Source: an uncultured Bacteroides sp. (GTDB lineage: Bacteria; Bacteroidota; Bacteroidia; Bacteroidales; Bacteroidaceae). From it: DNA of 24,379 nucleotides. Each line of letters starts with the position of its first letter. Position 1 is the stretch's first letter. Below, piece after piece: positions 6,475-13,087 of the stretch. Where the stretch lies: NCBI GenBank assembly GCA_902472795.1, contig CABROZ010000022.1, positions 1 to 24,379 of the forward strand, written 5' to 3'. The notes beneath the pieces were generated by a model. The model was not told the DNA's origin. It searched no databases and was given only the letters and a program-made list of their open reading frames with translations. The translations under genes and the position numbers were made by a program.

Positions 6475-8328
6475 ATGAAAAAGAAAGTATTCTCTCTCCT
6501 CGGAGGCGTACTGCTCTCACTCGGCACTTACGCCTCATCCAACATCAACAAAATTGACCCGCCCTTCTGGTATGCAGGCATGCAGAACCCCGAACTGCAA
6601 CTGATGGTCTATGGCGAAGGGATCGGCGACTCCCGTGTCACGGTGGACTATCCCGGTGTATCGCTTAGCAGCATCGTCAAGTTAGAGAGCGATAATTATC
6701 TGCTGGTCTATCTGAAATTGGACAAGGACGTGCAGCCGGGCAAGATTCCGCTGACCTTTGTGCAGGGCAAGAAGAAAACCGTACAGGAATATGAGCTGAA
6801 GGAACGTACCATGAAAGGATGCGAACACAAAGGCTTTGACGCCTCGGACGCACTCTACCTGCTGATGCCCGACCGCTTTGCCAACGGCAATCCGGACAAC
6901 GACCAGGTAGAAGGCATGCTCGACGCGAAAGTAGATCGGAACGACCCCAATGCCCGGCATGGAGGCGACCTGGCCGGCATCGAACAGCATCTGGACTACT
7001 TCACCGACCTGGGTGTAACCGCCCTTTGGTTTACCCCCGTATTAGAGAACAACATGCAGGGGGGCAGCTACCACGGCTATGCCACAACGGACTACTACAA
7101 GGTAGATCCGCGCTTTGGCACCAACGAAGAATACCGCCAGCTGATAGCCAAGGCTCACCAGCGTGGCATCAAGATTGTGATGGACATGATTTTCAACCAC
7201 TGCGGTGTCGATCATGTATGGATCAAGGACATGCCCTCAAAGGACTGGTTCAACAACTCCGACTACCAGAACAACTTTGTGCAGACTTCCTTCAAACTCA
7301 CTTCGCACGTCGATCCCTATACCTCGAAGTACGACTTCGACCAAATGAACAATGGTTGGTTTGTCCCCACCATGCCCGATCTGAACCAGAAGAACCCACA
7401 CGTACTGAGATACCTCATCCAGAACAGCTTCTGGTGGATTGAGTATGCCAACATCGACGGCATCCGCATGGACACTTATCCCTATGCCGACTACGACAGC
7501 ATGAGCCAGTGGATGAAGGAACTGAACGAAGAATACCCCAACTACAACACGGTGGGCGAAACGTGGGTCACCGAACCTGCCTATACCGCCTGGTGGCAGA
7601 AAGACTCCAAACTGTCTGCTCCGAAGAACAGCAACCTGAAGACGGTGATGGACTTCAGCTTCTTCGACAAGATCAACATTGCCAAGAACGAACAGACCGA
7701 AACCTGGTTCAAGGGACTGGACCGCGTATATAACAACTTTGTCTATGACTTCCTCTACCCCAACCCCGCCAGTGTGCTGGCTTTCATCGAAAACCACGAC
7801 ACCGACCGCTTCCTGGGCGAGGGACAGAACTTAGCCATGCTGAAGCAGGCCACTACGCTGCTGCTCACCACACGCCGCATCCCGCAGCTGTACTACGGCA
7901 CGGAAATCATGATGAACGGTGTTAAGACCAAAAGCGACGGATACGTGCGTTGCGACTTCCCCGGCGGATGGGCAGGCGACAAGCAGAATGCCTTTACGGC
8001 AGAAGGACGCACCGACCTGCAGAACGAATGCTACAACTTCTACAAGACCATCCTGAACTGGCGCAAGGGTAACGACGTGATTGCCAAAGGCAGCATGACA
8101 CAGTTCATGGTGCAGAACGGTGTCTATGCATACGCCCGCCAATACGAGGGAAAGACCGTATTCGTGATGCTGAACGGAACGGACAGCGAAACAACCCTGC
8201 CACTGAAGTTCTACAAGGAAATCCTGAAAGACACCAAACAGGGCAAGGACATCCTGACGGGACGTACCATCAGCTTCACCGAAGACCTGAAGATGGCAGC
8301 CCGCGAATCGTTAGTCATCGAACTGTAA
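6475..8328 (+). CDS. Secreted GH13 alpha-amylase (cyclomaltodextrinase/neopullulanase type, SusA-like)
   Basis: The protein has a signal peptide (MKKKVFSLLGGVLLSLGTYA) and then an N-terminal Ig-like domain of the cyclomaltodextrinase type starting at IDPPFWYAGM. A GH13 TIM barrel follows, then a C-terminal beta domain. Counting from the alternative start at 6466, the catalytic nucleophile is D336 in GIRMD, the acid/base is E365 in VGETW, and the third acid is D445 in ENHDTD. Conserved lead-ins such as LYLLMPDRFANG and VMDMIFNHCG are present, so all three catalytic residues are intact. It should hydrolyse alpha-1,4 links of starch or maltodextrins in the periplasm. The start at 6475 is preferred because it opens directly into the signal peptide; 6466 adds only three residues. 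No SusC/SusD genes are adjacent, so this is a stand-alone amylase. A weak -7 box (TATATTAG, 6435-6442) lies upstream. Confidence 0.93.
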   Translation: MKKKVFSLLGGVLLSLGTYASSNINKIDPPFWYAGMQNPELQLMVYGEGIGDSRVTVDYPGVSLSSIVKLESDNYLLVYLKLDKDVQPGKIPLTFVQGKKKTVQEYELKERTMKGCEHKGFDASDALYLLMPDRFANGNPDNDQVEGMLDAKVDRNDPNARHGGDLAGIEQHLDYFTDLGVTALWFTPVLENNMQGGSYHGYATTDYYKVDPRFGTNEEYRQLIAKAHQRGIKIVMDMIFNHCGVDHVWIKDMPSKDWFNNSDYQNNFVQTSFKLTSHVDPYTSKYDFDQMNNGWFVPTMPDLNQKNPHVLRYLIQNSFWWIEYANIDGIRMDTYPYADYDSMSQWMKELNEEYPNYNTVGETWVTEPAYTAWWQKDSKLSAPKNSNLKTVMDFSFFDKINIAKNEQTETWFKGLDRVYNNFVYDFLYPNPASVLAFIENHDTDRFLGEGQNLAMLKQATTLLLTTRRIPQLYYGTEIMMNGVKTKSDGYVRCDFPGGWAGDKQNAFTAEGRTDLQNECYNFYKTILNWRKGNDVIAKGSMTQFMVQNGVYAYARQYEGKTVFVMLNGTDSETTLPLKFYKEILKDTKQGKDILTGRTISFTEDLKMAARESLVIEL

Positions 8329-8350
8329 AACCAACCCTCCACAAGAGGGA

Positions 8351-8446
8351 ATAGATACGTCAGACGCAGATAAATACCAATCATACGGTCCGGCAGCAGT
8401 CCGGATATTCCAAAGATTTGCATTTACCTGCGTCTGATGTGTCTGT
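8351..8446. repeat. Long imperfect inverted repeat between convergent genes
   Basis: Arms 8351-8375 and 8422-8446 pair over 25 positions: 21 Watson-Crick, three G-T, and one A/C mismatch at 8370/8427. The core is CAGACGCAG against CTGCGTCTG. Inside, TCCGG 8389-8393 pairs with CCGGA 8401-8405. It lies between the convergent amylase and CDF genes and could be a bidirectional 3'-end structure, though no U-run follows on the + strand. No target-site duplication is seen, so a miniature transposon is not supported. Confidence 0.6.
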
Positions 8447-8496
8447 CCATCGGCATGCTACCCACAACGACCTGGTTCCCGGCGGGGAGTCAGGTA

Positions 8497-9399
8497 TCAG
8501 GGGCAGCACTCCATTTCCTTGCATACATTGCCCGCCTGCTCACACTCTATCGTACAATGCGAAACTCCGTTCTTGCGGAACGCCTCCTTCAATTCTGTCT
8601 TCACACGCTCCATCGCCGAAAGGTCGCCAAGCACCACATGCAGCGTAGCCGCGTTCTCCGTCGTACTGATGGCCCACACATGCAAATGGTGCCAACCTGC
8701 CACCCCCGACGTTTCGGATATATCGTGCTTCAGCTTCTCCATGTCAACGCCTTCGGGAACTGCATCCAACGAGAGGAACAGACTCTCTTTCAGCAATCGG
8801 TAAGTAGATACCAGAATAATGACGGCAATCACAAGGCTGACAGCCGAATCGATCCAGACCCAATCGGTGAAACTGATGATGACGCCCGAAACAACCACCC
8901 CGACCGACACCAACGTATCCATAAGCATGTGCAGGAAGGCGCCGTTGACATTGAGGTCGGCCTTGCGGTCCTTCATCAGCAGCCAGGTGGTCAGTCCGTT
9001 GATGACGATACCTGCACCGGCTGTCCACCCGATGGCTTCGCCCGACACGTCTGTCGCATTGCGCAAGCGATAGACACTTTCAATCACAATAGCCCCTACA
9101 GCCACCAGCAGGATGACGGCATTCAGCAGCGAAATCAGGATAGTGGCTTTCTTGTAACCATAGGTGAAGTGCAAACTGGCCGGATGCCGGGCCAGACGAA
9201 ATGCAATGAGGGCCAGCATCAGGCTGAACACGTCGCTCAGATTGTGTCCGGCATCGGAAAGCAAACCTAACGAATTATAAACAAAGCCGACAATAGCTTC
9301 GATAAAAACGAACAGCAGATTCAACGCTATACAGACAATGAATATCTTGTAAAGCGAATCGGTCACTGCATGTGACTCGTGATGATGATGATGTTCCAT
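8497..9399 (-). CDS. Cation diffusion facilitator, zinc-type exporter (ZitB/CzcD-like)
   Basis: The 300-residue inner-membrane protein has six predicted helices and a cytoplasmic C-terminal domain. Metal-site residues are present in helix 2 (H52 and D56 in GHNLSD, D49 in LSDAG) and helix 5 (H157 and D161 in HMLMD). This HxxxD/HxxxD pattern is the zinc-selective arrangement in the family. The N-terminus carries five consecutive His (residues 3-7) plus H10, and the C-terminus ends in a Cys-rich tail (CEQAGNVCKEMECCP); both may bind metal. It should export Zn2+ or similar ions in exchange for protons. The gene is convergent with the amylase and separated from the cupin by 328 bases, so it is probably transcribed alone from a -7 box at 9437-9444. 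Confidence 0.93.
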   Translation of the reverse strand: MEHHHHHESHAVTDSLYKIFIVCIALNLLFVFIEAIVGFVYNSLGLLSDAGHNLSDVFSLMLALIAFRLARHPASLHFTYGYKKATILISLLNAVILLVAVGAIVIESVYRLRNATDVSGEAIGWTAGAGIVINGLTTWLLMKDRKADLNVNGAFLHMLMDTLVSVGVVVSGVIISFTDWVWIDSAVSLVIAVIILVSTYRLLKESLFLSLDAVPEGVDMEKLKHDISETSGVAGWHHLHVWAISTTENAATLHVVLGDLSAMERVKTELKEAFRKNGVSHCTIECEQAGNVCKEMECCP

Positions 9400-9727
9400 A
9401 CGATATATTTATTACTTATCACATAATTCTACCATGCAAAGATACGCTTTTACGAGTACAAGTGTATTTTCCGGCTCAACTTAATGCACCCCCCATGACA
9501 CTCACCCCGTCCGCCACCCCATCTTTCAGGAAGCATATTCCTGCCGTTTGCCATTCCGGCCGGCCATCCCATCTTTCCATTCCTAAAACGAAGCAGATAC
9601 TTAATGACAAGCACCGGCATCATACACTGACGCCGGTGCTCATCAAAAAATACCCGCTATACTTACATGCCGGCTGGCATGCGATTGCCTTAAGCCATGA
9701 CGCATACCGTGCCGACGGCTGCAGCGC
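9400..9727. other. Gene-free region between cupin and CDF genes, with hairpins
   Basis: No convincing gene is present; an open frame across it on the + strand (9372-9917) runs antisense into the cupin and has no family features. AGCACCGGC (9610-9618) pairs perfectly with GCCGGTGCT (9632-9640), and CATGCC (9666-9671) pairs with GGCATG (9676-9681). Read on the minus strand, the second hairpin comes first after the cupin stop and a six-T run (9644-9650 region) follows it, so these may end the cupin transcript. AGGAA/TTCCT (9528-9542) forms a small hairpin and CCCATCTTTC occurs twice (9518 and 9568). Confidence 0.4.
9437..9444 (-). promoter_or_regulatory. Candidate -7 promoter element of the CDF gene
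   Basis: The minus strand reads TATCTTTG, a perfect match to the Bacteroides -7 consensus TAnnTTTG, 38 bases upstream of the CDF start. No good -33 TTG lies at the usual 19-21 base spacing, so only the -7 part is supported. Confidence 0.4.
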
Positions 9728-10177
9728 TTACCACTTTACTTCGTCAGTGGATATGACGCCATCGGCTGCATCTTCGGCCGTAAACGTAGCTCCCTTGTAT
9801 TGCACGCAAAGCATCACAAGCGGTTCATTTCCATTGTTGCGGACAGACCGCAATCCTGCCGGGGCTACCCTTACCACGCTGCCTTCGGCCACAGGAAAAA
9901 TCTGTCCGTCCACCTGAAACTCACCTTTTCCTGACAGGAAGAAATACAACTCCTCGTGAGTTTTGTGAGTATGCAGGAAGCCCGTCTCCGTTCCGGGTGC
10001 AAACGACTGAAAAGAGAACTCGGCCCCTGTGGCCTTCAAGGCAGCACCGCCGAACACCTTACCCGGGATTTTCATCTCCGGACCCAGTTCCAATACATAT
10101 TCACCCAACTCGTTCAGCCGACCTACACTGATGGCGCTGAAATTCTTTGCTTCTGCAGTTTTTTCAATCTGTTTCAT
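9728..10177 (-). CDS. Single-domain cupin protein
   Basis: The 149-residue protein has one small beta-barrel cupin domain at about residues 50-130. Cupin motif 1 is clear: G66, H69, H71, E76 and G83 in GFLHTHKTHEELYFFLSGKG. Motif 2 (PAGLRSVRNNG, about 106-116) keeps Pro, Gly and Asn but has Ser111 where the fourth metal ligand His normally sits, and is one residue shorter. The metal site may therefore use only three ligands or be altered. The substrate is unknown; members of this family include isomerases, dioxygenases and sugar-binding proteins. The gene is divergent from an HxlR regulator, with facing promoters in a 235-base gap, which suggests that HxlR controls it. Confidence 0.88.
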   Translation of the reverse strand: MKQIEKTAEAKNFSAISVGRLNELGEYVLELGPEMKIPGKVFGGAALKATGAEFSFQSFAPGTETGFLHTHKTHEELYFFLSGKGEFQVDGQIFPVAEGSVVRVAPAGLRSVRNNGNEPLVMLCVQYKGATFTAEDAADGVISTDEVKW

Positions 10178-10214
10178 ACGATGTTCTTGTTTATATCAAT
10201 TACGATTCACGCTG

Positions 10215-10245
10215 CAAAGTTATCCACTAAAAAACTATTTGTCAA
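10215..10245 (-). promoter_or_regulatory. Promoter of the cupin gene
   Basis: On the minus strand the -7 box reads TAACTTTG (10215-10222), a full match to TAnnTTTG. A TTG (complement of CAA 10243-10245) lies 20 bases upstream, the spacing expected for the Bacteroides housekeeping sigma factor. The -7 box is about 38 bases before the start codon. Confidence 0.55.
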
Positions 10246-10372
10246 GAAGTTACAAATTCATCCCATACTAACCTTTTCCTCACTATTGCAGAGAATCAGG
10301 CAGTTGCGCGAACATAAAAAAATAGAAAAAATATAATGCCTCCGTACAGTCGGTAGTCAGGAAAAAAAATGT

Positions 10373-10380
10373 TAGCTTTG
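10373..10380 (+). promoter_or_regulatory. Candidate -7 promoter element of the HxlR gene
   Basis: TAGCTTTG matches TAnnTTTG exactly, 32 bases before the HxlR start codon. The -33 region is not obvious. The distance to the divergent cupin promoter is about 150 bases, leaving room for an operator between them. Confidence 0.42.
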
Positions 10381-10412
10381 CCTGCGAAACCCAAGCTAAC
10401 CCACATCGGAAC

Positions 10413-10784
10413 ATGCAGAAAAAAGGAGATACTAATTCGATTATAGAAATCTGTCCCATTCGCAACGTCATTGCACGCTTTGGCGACAAATGGTCTTTTC
10501 TCGTCCTGCTCACTATCAACGAGCACAAAGTGATCCGTTTCAACGAGTTGTGCCGGGCCATCCCCGACATATCCCCCAGAATGCTGTCGGGCACGCTCCG
10601 AACGCTGGAAGCCGACGGACTGATTTCCAGAAAAGTATATCCCGTCGTTCCGCCCAAAGTGGAATACCGCCTGACTGACATCGGCGATTCACTCATCCCT
10701 CACATCAACCGACTGACCGAGTGGGCCTTGGAGAATATGCAAAAAATCGTTTCGCACCGCAAACGGTTCGATGAAACGAAATAG
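10413..10784 (+). CDS. HxlR-family winged-helix transcriptional regulator
   Basis: The 123-residue protein is a full-length HxlR-type MarR-like regulator: CPIRNVIARFGDKWSFLVLL leads into the winged helix, RFNELCRAIPDISPRMLSGTL holds the recognition helix, and PPKVEYRLTDIGDSL forms the wing. Cys14, just before the Pro of the CP motif, is at the position of the redox- or aldehyde-sensing cysteine in family members such as HypR and YodB. It probably senses an electrophile or oxidant and controls itself, the divergent cupin and the SDR gene 41 bases downstream. The sensing role is inferred from the family and the cysteine. Confidence 0.92.
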   Translation: MQKKGDTNSIIEICPIRNVIARFGDKWSFLVLLTINEHKVIRFNELCRAIPDISPRMLSGTLRTLEADGLISRKVYPVVPPKVEYRLTDIGDSLIPHINRLTEWALENMQKIVSHRKRFDETK

Positions 10785-10825
10785 ACGCATGCATGCAACA
10801 ATTCATCAATCAACCTCTATAAGAT

Positions 10826-11587
10826 ATGAAAGGAAAACTGATTTTCATCACCGGCTCCACCAGTGGAATCGGTGAAGGATGTGCCCGCAAGTTTGCGGCT
10901 ATGGGTAGCAACCTGATACTGAACGGACGGAATACCGAAAAACTGGAAGCCCTGAAGCAGGAACTCACGGCACAGGGCGTGGAAGTGCTCACACTGCCCT
11001 TCGACGTGCGCGACCGCCAGGCCATGCAGCGGGCCATAGACTCACTCGAAGGACGCTGGAGGGATATCGACGTGCTGGTGAACAACGCCGGACTGGTCAT
11101 CGGCATGGACAAGGAATACGAAGGTTCGCTGGACGAATGGGACGTGGTCATCGACACCAACATCAAGGCCCTGCTGGCCATGACGCGCATGATAGTGCCC
11201 GGTATGGTGGAGCGCGGACGCGGACACATTATCAACATCGGCTCCATTGCGGGCGATGCGGCCTATGCCGGAGGCAGCGTCTATTGCGCCACGAAAGCTG
11301 CCGTCAAGGCACTGTCCGACGGACTGCGCATCGACTTGGTGGATACGCCCCTGCGGGTGACAAACATCAAGCCCGGCATGGTGGAAACCAATTTCTCCGT
11401 GATTCGCTTCCGCGGCGACAAGCAGAAAGCCGATGCCGTATATGACGGCATCCGTCCGCTGACGGGCGACGACATTGCCGACGTAGTCTATTATGCCGCT
11501 TCGGCCCCTGACCACGTACAGATAGCCGAAGTACTGGTGATGCCTACCTATCAGGCCACGGGAACCATCTGCCACCGGCAGAAATAA
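10826..11587 (+). CDS. Short-chain dehydrogenase/reductase, YdfG-like
   Basis: The 253-residue protein is a classical SDR. The cofactor motif TGSTSGIG is at 9-16 and NNAG at 86-89. The catalytic tetrad is complete: N112, S140, Y153 and K157 (YCATK). R35 after the second strand (NGRNTEK) suggests a preference for NADP(H). The C-terminal VLVMPTYQATGTICHRQ region resembles YdfG-type 3-hydroxy acid dehydrogenases, which reduce malonic semialdehyde and oxidise serine-like substrates; the true substrate is not proven. It follows the HxlR gene after 41 bases with no terminator between, so the two are likely cotranscribed, which fits a role in handling reactive carbonyls. Confidence 0.92.
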   Translation: MKGKLIFITGSTSGIGEGCARKFAAMGSNLILNGRNTEKLEALKQELTAQGVEVLTLPFDVRDRQAMQRAIDSLEGRWRDIDVLVNNAGLVIGMDKEYEGSLDEWDVVIDTNIKALLAMTRMIVPGMVERGRGHIINIGSIAGDAAYAGGSVYCATKAAVKALSDGLRIDLVDTPLRVTNIKPGMVETNFSVIRFRGDKQKADAVYDGIRPLTGDDIADVVYYAASAPDHVQIAEVLVMPTYQATGTICHRQK

Positions 11588-11595
11588 GACGCATC

Positions 11596-11661
11596 GCCGC
11601 AGGCAGGCTGCCGGACATTCCCCACTGCTTCTGTTCCGACTGTCTGCCAGCGGCTACTTTT
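11596..11661 (+). terminator. Probable terminator of the HxlR-SDR transcript
   Basis: GCCGC (11596-11600) and GGCAG (11602-11606) pair with CTGCC (11644-11648) and GCGGC (11650-11654) around one A/A mismatch, followed by TACTTTTG. The stem begins eight bases after the SDR stop. The long internal segment makes it less ideal than a simple stem-loop. Confidence 0.55.
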
Positions 11662-11742
11662 GTAATAATTGTTCTCAACCGGGCACTACCAAGAAACGAC
11701 CTTCATAACAATCTGTATATCAACCGTTTGCAGAGTACCTGT

Positions 11743-11781
11743 CTCAGTCGTATAGAGAGATACCCTAAGGATAGGACTGAG
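11743..11781. repeat. Inverted copy of the 22-bp repeat core facing the array
   Basis: CTCAGTCGTAT (11743-11753) is the reverse complement, apart from one G/G mismatch, of ATAGGACTGAG (11771-11781) in the first unit of the adjacent array. The first array unit can thus fold back on it with a stem of 7+3 pairs and a 17-base loop. Confidence 0.45.
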
Positions 11782-11830
11782 GGGGTCTAAGTATAGGACT
11801 GAGGGTACCTAAGTATAGGACTGAGGGTGG
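11765..11830. repeat. Three tandem 22-bp repeats between convergent genes
   Basis: Units start at 11765, 11787 and 11809, exactly 22 bases apart. They share CTAAG, one variable base, then ATAGGACTGAGGG; units two and three are identical over their first 20 bases, and the last bases of each unit vary. Each unit contains the dyad CCTA/TAGG or a one-base variant (CTAAGTATAGG). The array lies in the 408-base gap between the SDR gene (+) and the flavodoxin gene (-), where both transcripts end. Two helical turns per unit would place bound proteins on one face of the DNA. There is no spacer/repeat alternation, so it is not a CRISPR array. Confidence 0.85.
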
Positions 11831-11886
11831 CAACGGTCGGAGGGGATACCGGATCGTCAGCAATTATTACTAAGAATAAGATACAG

Positions 11887-11973
11887 ATGAAAGCCCCCAC
11901 CCTGACGGACGAGGAGAACAATGCCAACCTGAACAGGATGCTGGAACGCCTGCAACAAGCGGCGGAGAAATAG
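11887..11973 (+). CDS. Possible 28-residue small ORF
   Basis: ATG at 11887 opens a frame ending in TAG at 11971-11973. The peptide starts MKAPTLTDEENNANLNRM and continues with an amphipathic, Glu/Gln-rich helix ending AAEK. The open frame extends upstream without a stop into the 22-bp array. It could be a small helical peptide, the decayed C-terminus of a lost gene, or chance. No ribosome-binding or promoter evidence supports it. Confidence 0.2.
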   Translation: MKAPTLTDEENNANLNRMLERLQQAAEK

Positions 11974-11995
11974 AAAGATACCCCATCAGTCCGCC

Positions 11996-12841
11996 TTACC
12001 GCACCACTTCGGTAAATTCAGGCTTGGCATCCGCCCCTTTGCCTACCGTCACGAAGATGGTCGCCTCGACGTCGTTGCCGTTGACATCCTTGCTCCGGAC
12101 GGTGAAGCGATAGTCGGTGCTGCCCGAGGTGGTACGCTTGCCCACCGTAACAGGCGTGCCCAACGGATACTGATAGTCGCCACAAGCTGCATCAAAGATC
12201 TTCACATCCTCGGGCGTGACAGGCTGCTGGGCCGAATACTCCGGCAGTTTTTCCACCTCTCCCTCGATATAGCCGTTCTCGATGAGGAAACGCTCTACCT
12301 CGGCAGGTGCCTTGGCAAGGCGGGCATTGCGTACACCGTAGCCCGGCAGAATCTCGACCTTGGGAAGCGCCTGCTCCAGATCCTTCATGCTGGCTCCCAA
12401 GCCTCCGCTGCCGAAGGTGCAGAAGGGAACAATCTTCTTACCCGAAAAGTCCGCCTGCTTCACCAACGAAGCCATCGGCAGGGCGTACGTGCCAAACCAG
12501 ATGGGATAGCCGAGGAACACTACATCGTAGCCCGACCAGTCGGCCTTCAAAGCCTTCAGCGCAGGCAGTTCACCGTTTTTCATTTCTTTCTGGCAACGTT
12601 CGATGGTCTCCTGGTAAGTGCCGTCGTAAGGTTGCTCTACCTCGATGCGCAACGTATCGGCACCCAGTAAGCGTGCAAACACCTGTGCCACCTGCTGCGT
12701 GGCTCCCGTCTGCGAATAGTAAACCACCAGATATTTCTGCGCCTTTGGAGCAGCGTCCGTCGCCGCGTTTTTCTTCTGCGAATTACAGCCCACCAATGCT
12801 AAGAGAGCAGTAAACAAAACCAATCCTTTTCTCATTGTCAT
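11996..12841 (-). CDS. Flavodoxin-domain lipoprotein
   Basis: The 281-residue protein has a lipoprotein signal peptide with lipobox LVGC (Cys19), so it should be anchored to a membrane outside the cytoplasm. The flavodoxin domain spans about residues 36-190. SQTGATQQ (43-50) is the FMN phosphate loop, and FLGYPIWFGTY and FCTFGSGG are the two flavin-contacting loops. A C-terminal segment of about 80 residues (from DVKIFDAACG) has the look of a small beta domain and is outside the flavodoxin fold. It probably carries electrons in a periplasmic or surface redox step; partners are unknown. M3 is an equally possible start. The gene is divergent from the AAA-ATPase/nuclease gene. Confidence 0.87.
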   Translation of the reverse strand: MTMRKGLVLFTALLALVGCNSQKKNAATDAAPKAQKYLVVYYSQTGATQQVAQVFARLLGADTLRIEVEQPYDGTYQETIERCQKEMKNGELPALKALKADWSGYDVVFLGYPIWFGTYALPMASLVKQADFSGKKIVPFCTFGSGGLGASMKDLEQALPKVEILPGYGVRNARLAKAPAEVERFLIENGYIEGEVEKLPEYSAQQPVTPEDVKIFDAACGDYQYPLGTPVTVGKRTTSGSTDYRFTVRSKDVNGNDVEATIFVTVGKGADAKPEFTEVVR

Positions 12842-12885
12842 TCAGTTTTTCAAGTTCATAACCATAATCTTAAATACTCTGATTG

Positions 12886-12893
12886 CAAAAATA
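12886..12893 (-). promoter_or_regulatory. Candidate -7 element of the flavodoxin gene
   Basis: The minus strand reads TATTTTTG, matching TAnnTTTG, 45 bases upstream of the flavodoxin start. No clear -33 element is seen at the usual distance. Confidence 0.4.
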
Positions 12894-13026
12894 GCATTTT
12901 GACCGAAGATAACGACCGAGACGAAACACAACCTTCGATAACCGCTCCGGTTTTGTATTTTATTAAGACATGGTACGACAGATGCAGGCATGGCGGGAGG
13001 AACAAAAAGAATAAACGCCCCATGTG

Positions 13027-13057
13027 TTGTGCTTCTTCAGGGAAAATAGTATCTTCG
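13027..13057 (+). promoter_or_regulatory. Candidate promoter of the AAA-ATPase/nuclease gene
   Basis: TTG (13027-13029) is followed after 20 bases by TATCTTCG (13050-13057), one mismatch from TAnnTTTG. The box lies 31 bases before the ATG at 13088, which supports that start over an upstream TTG codon at 12899 in the same frame. Confidence 0.38.
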
Positions 13058-13087
13058 CATAAGAATGATGCAAAACAAGTCACGATT

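Noticed and set aside
8351..8446. Miniature inverted-repeat transposon
   Set aside because: No target-site duplication and no second copy in the window.
9372..9917. Open frame of 181 codons on the + strand across the CDF-cupin gap
   Set aside because: Low-complexity, runs antisense into the cupin gene, and has no start context.
11765..11830. CRISPR array
   Set aside because: The units are directly abutting with no unique spacers, only three copies, and no cas genes are present.
12899..13087. N-terminal extension of the AAA-ATPase/nuclease from a TTG codon
   Set aside because: The family starts at the YPIGIQSFEE segment, and a promoter-like element lies at 13027-13057 inside the extension.
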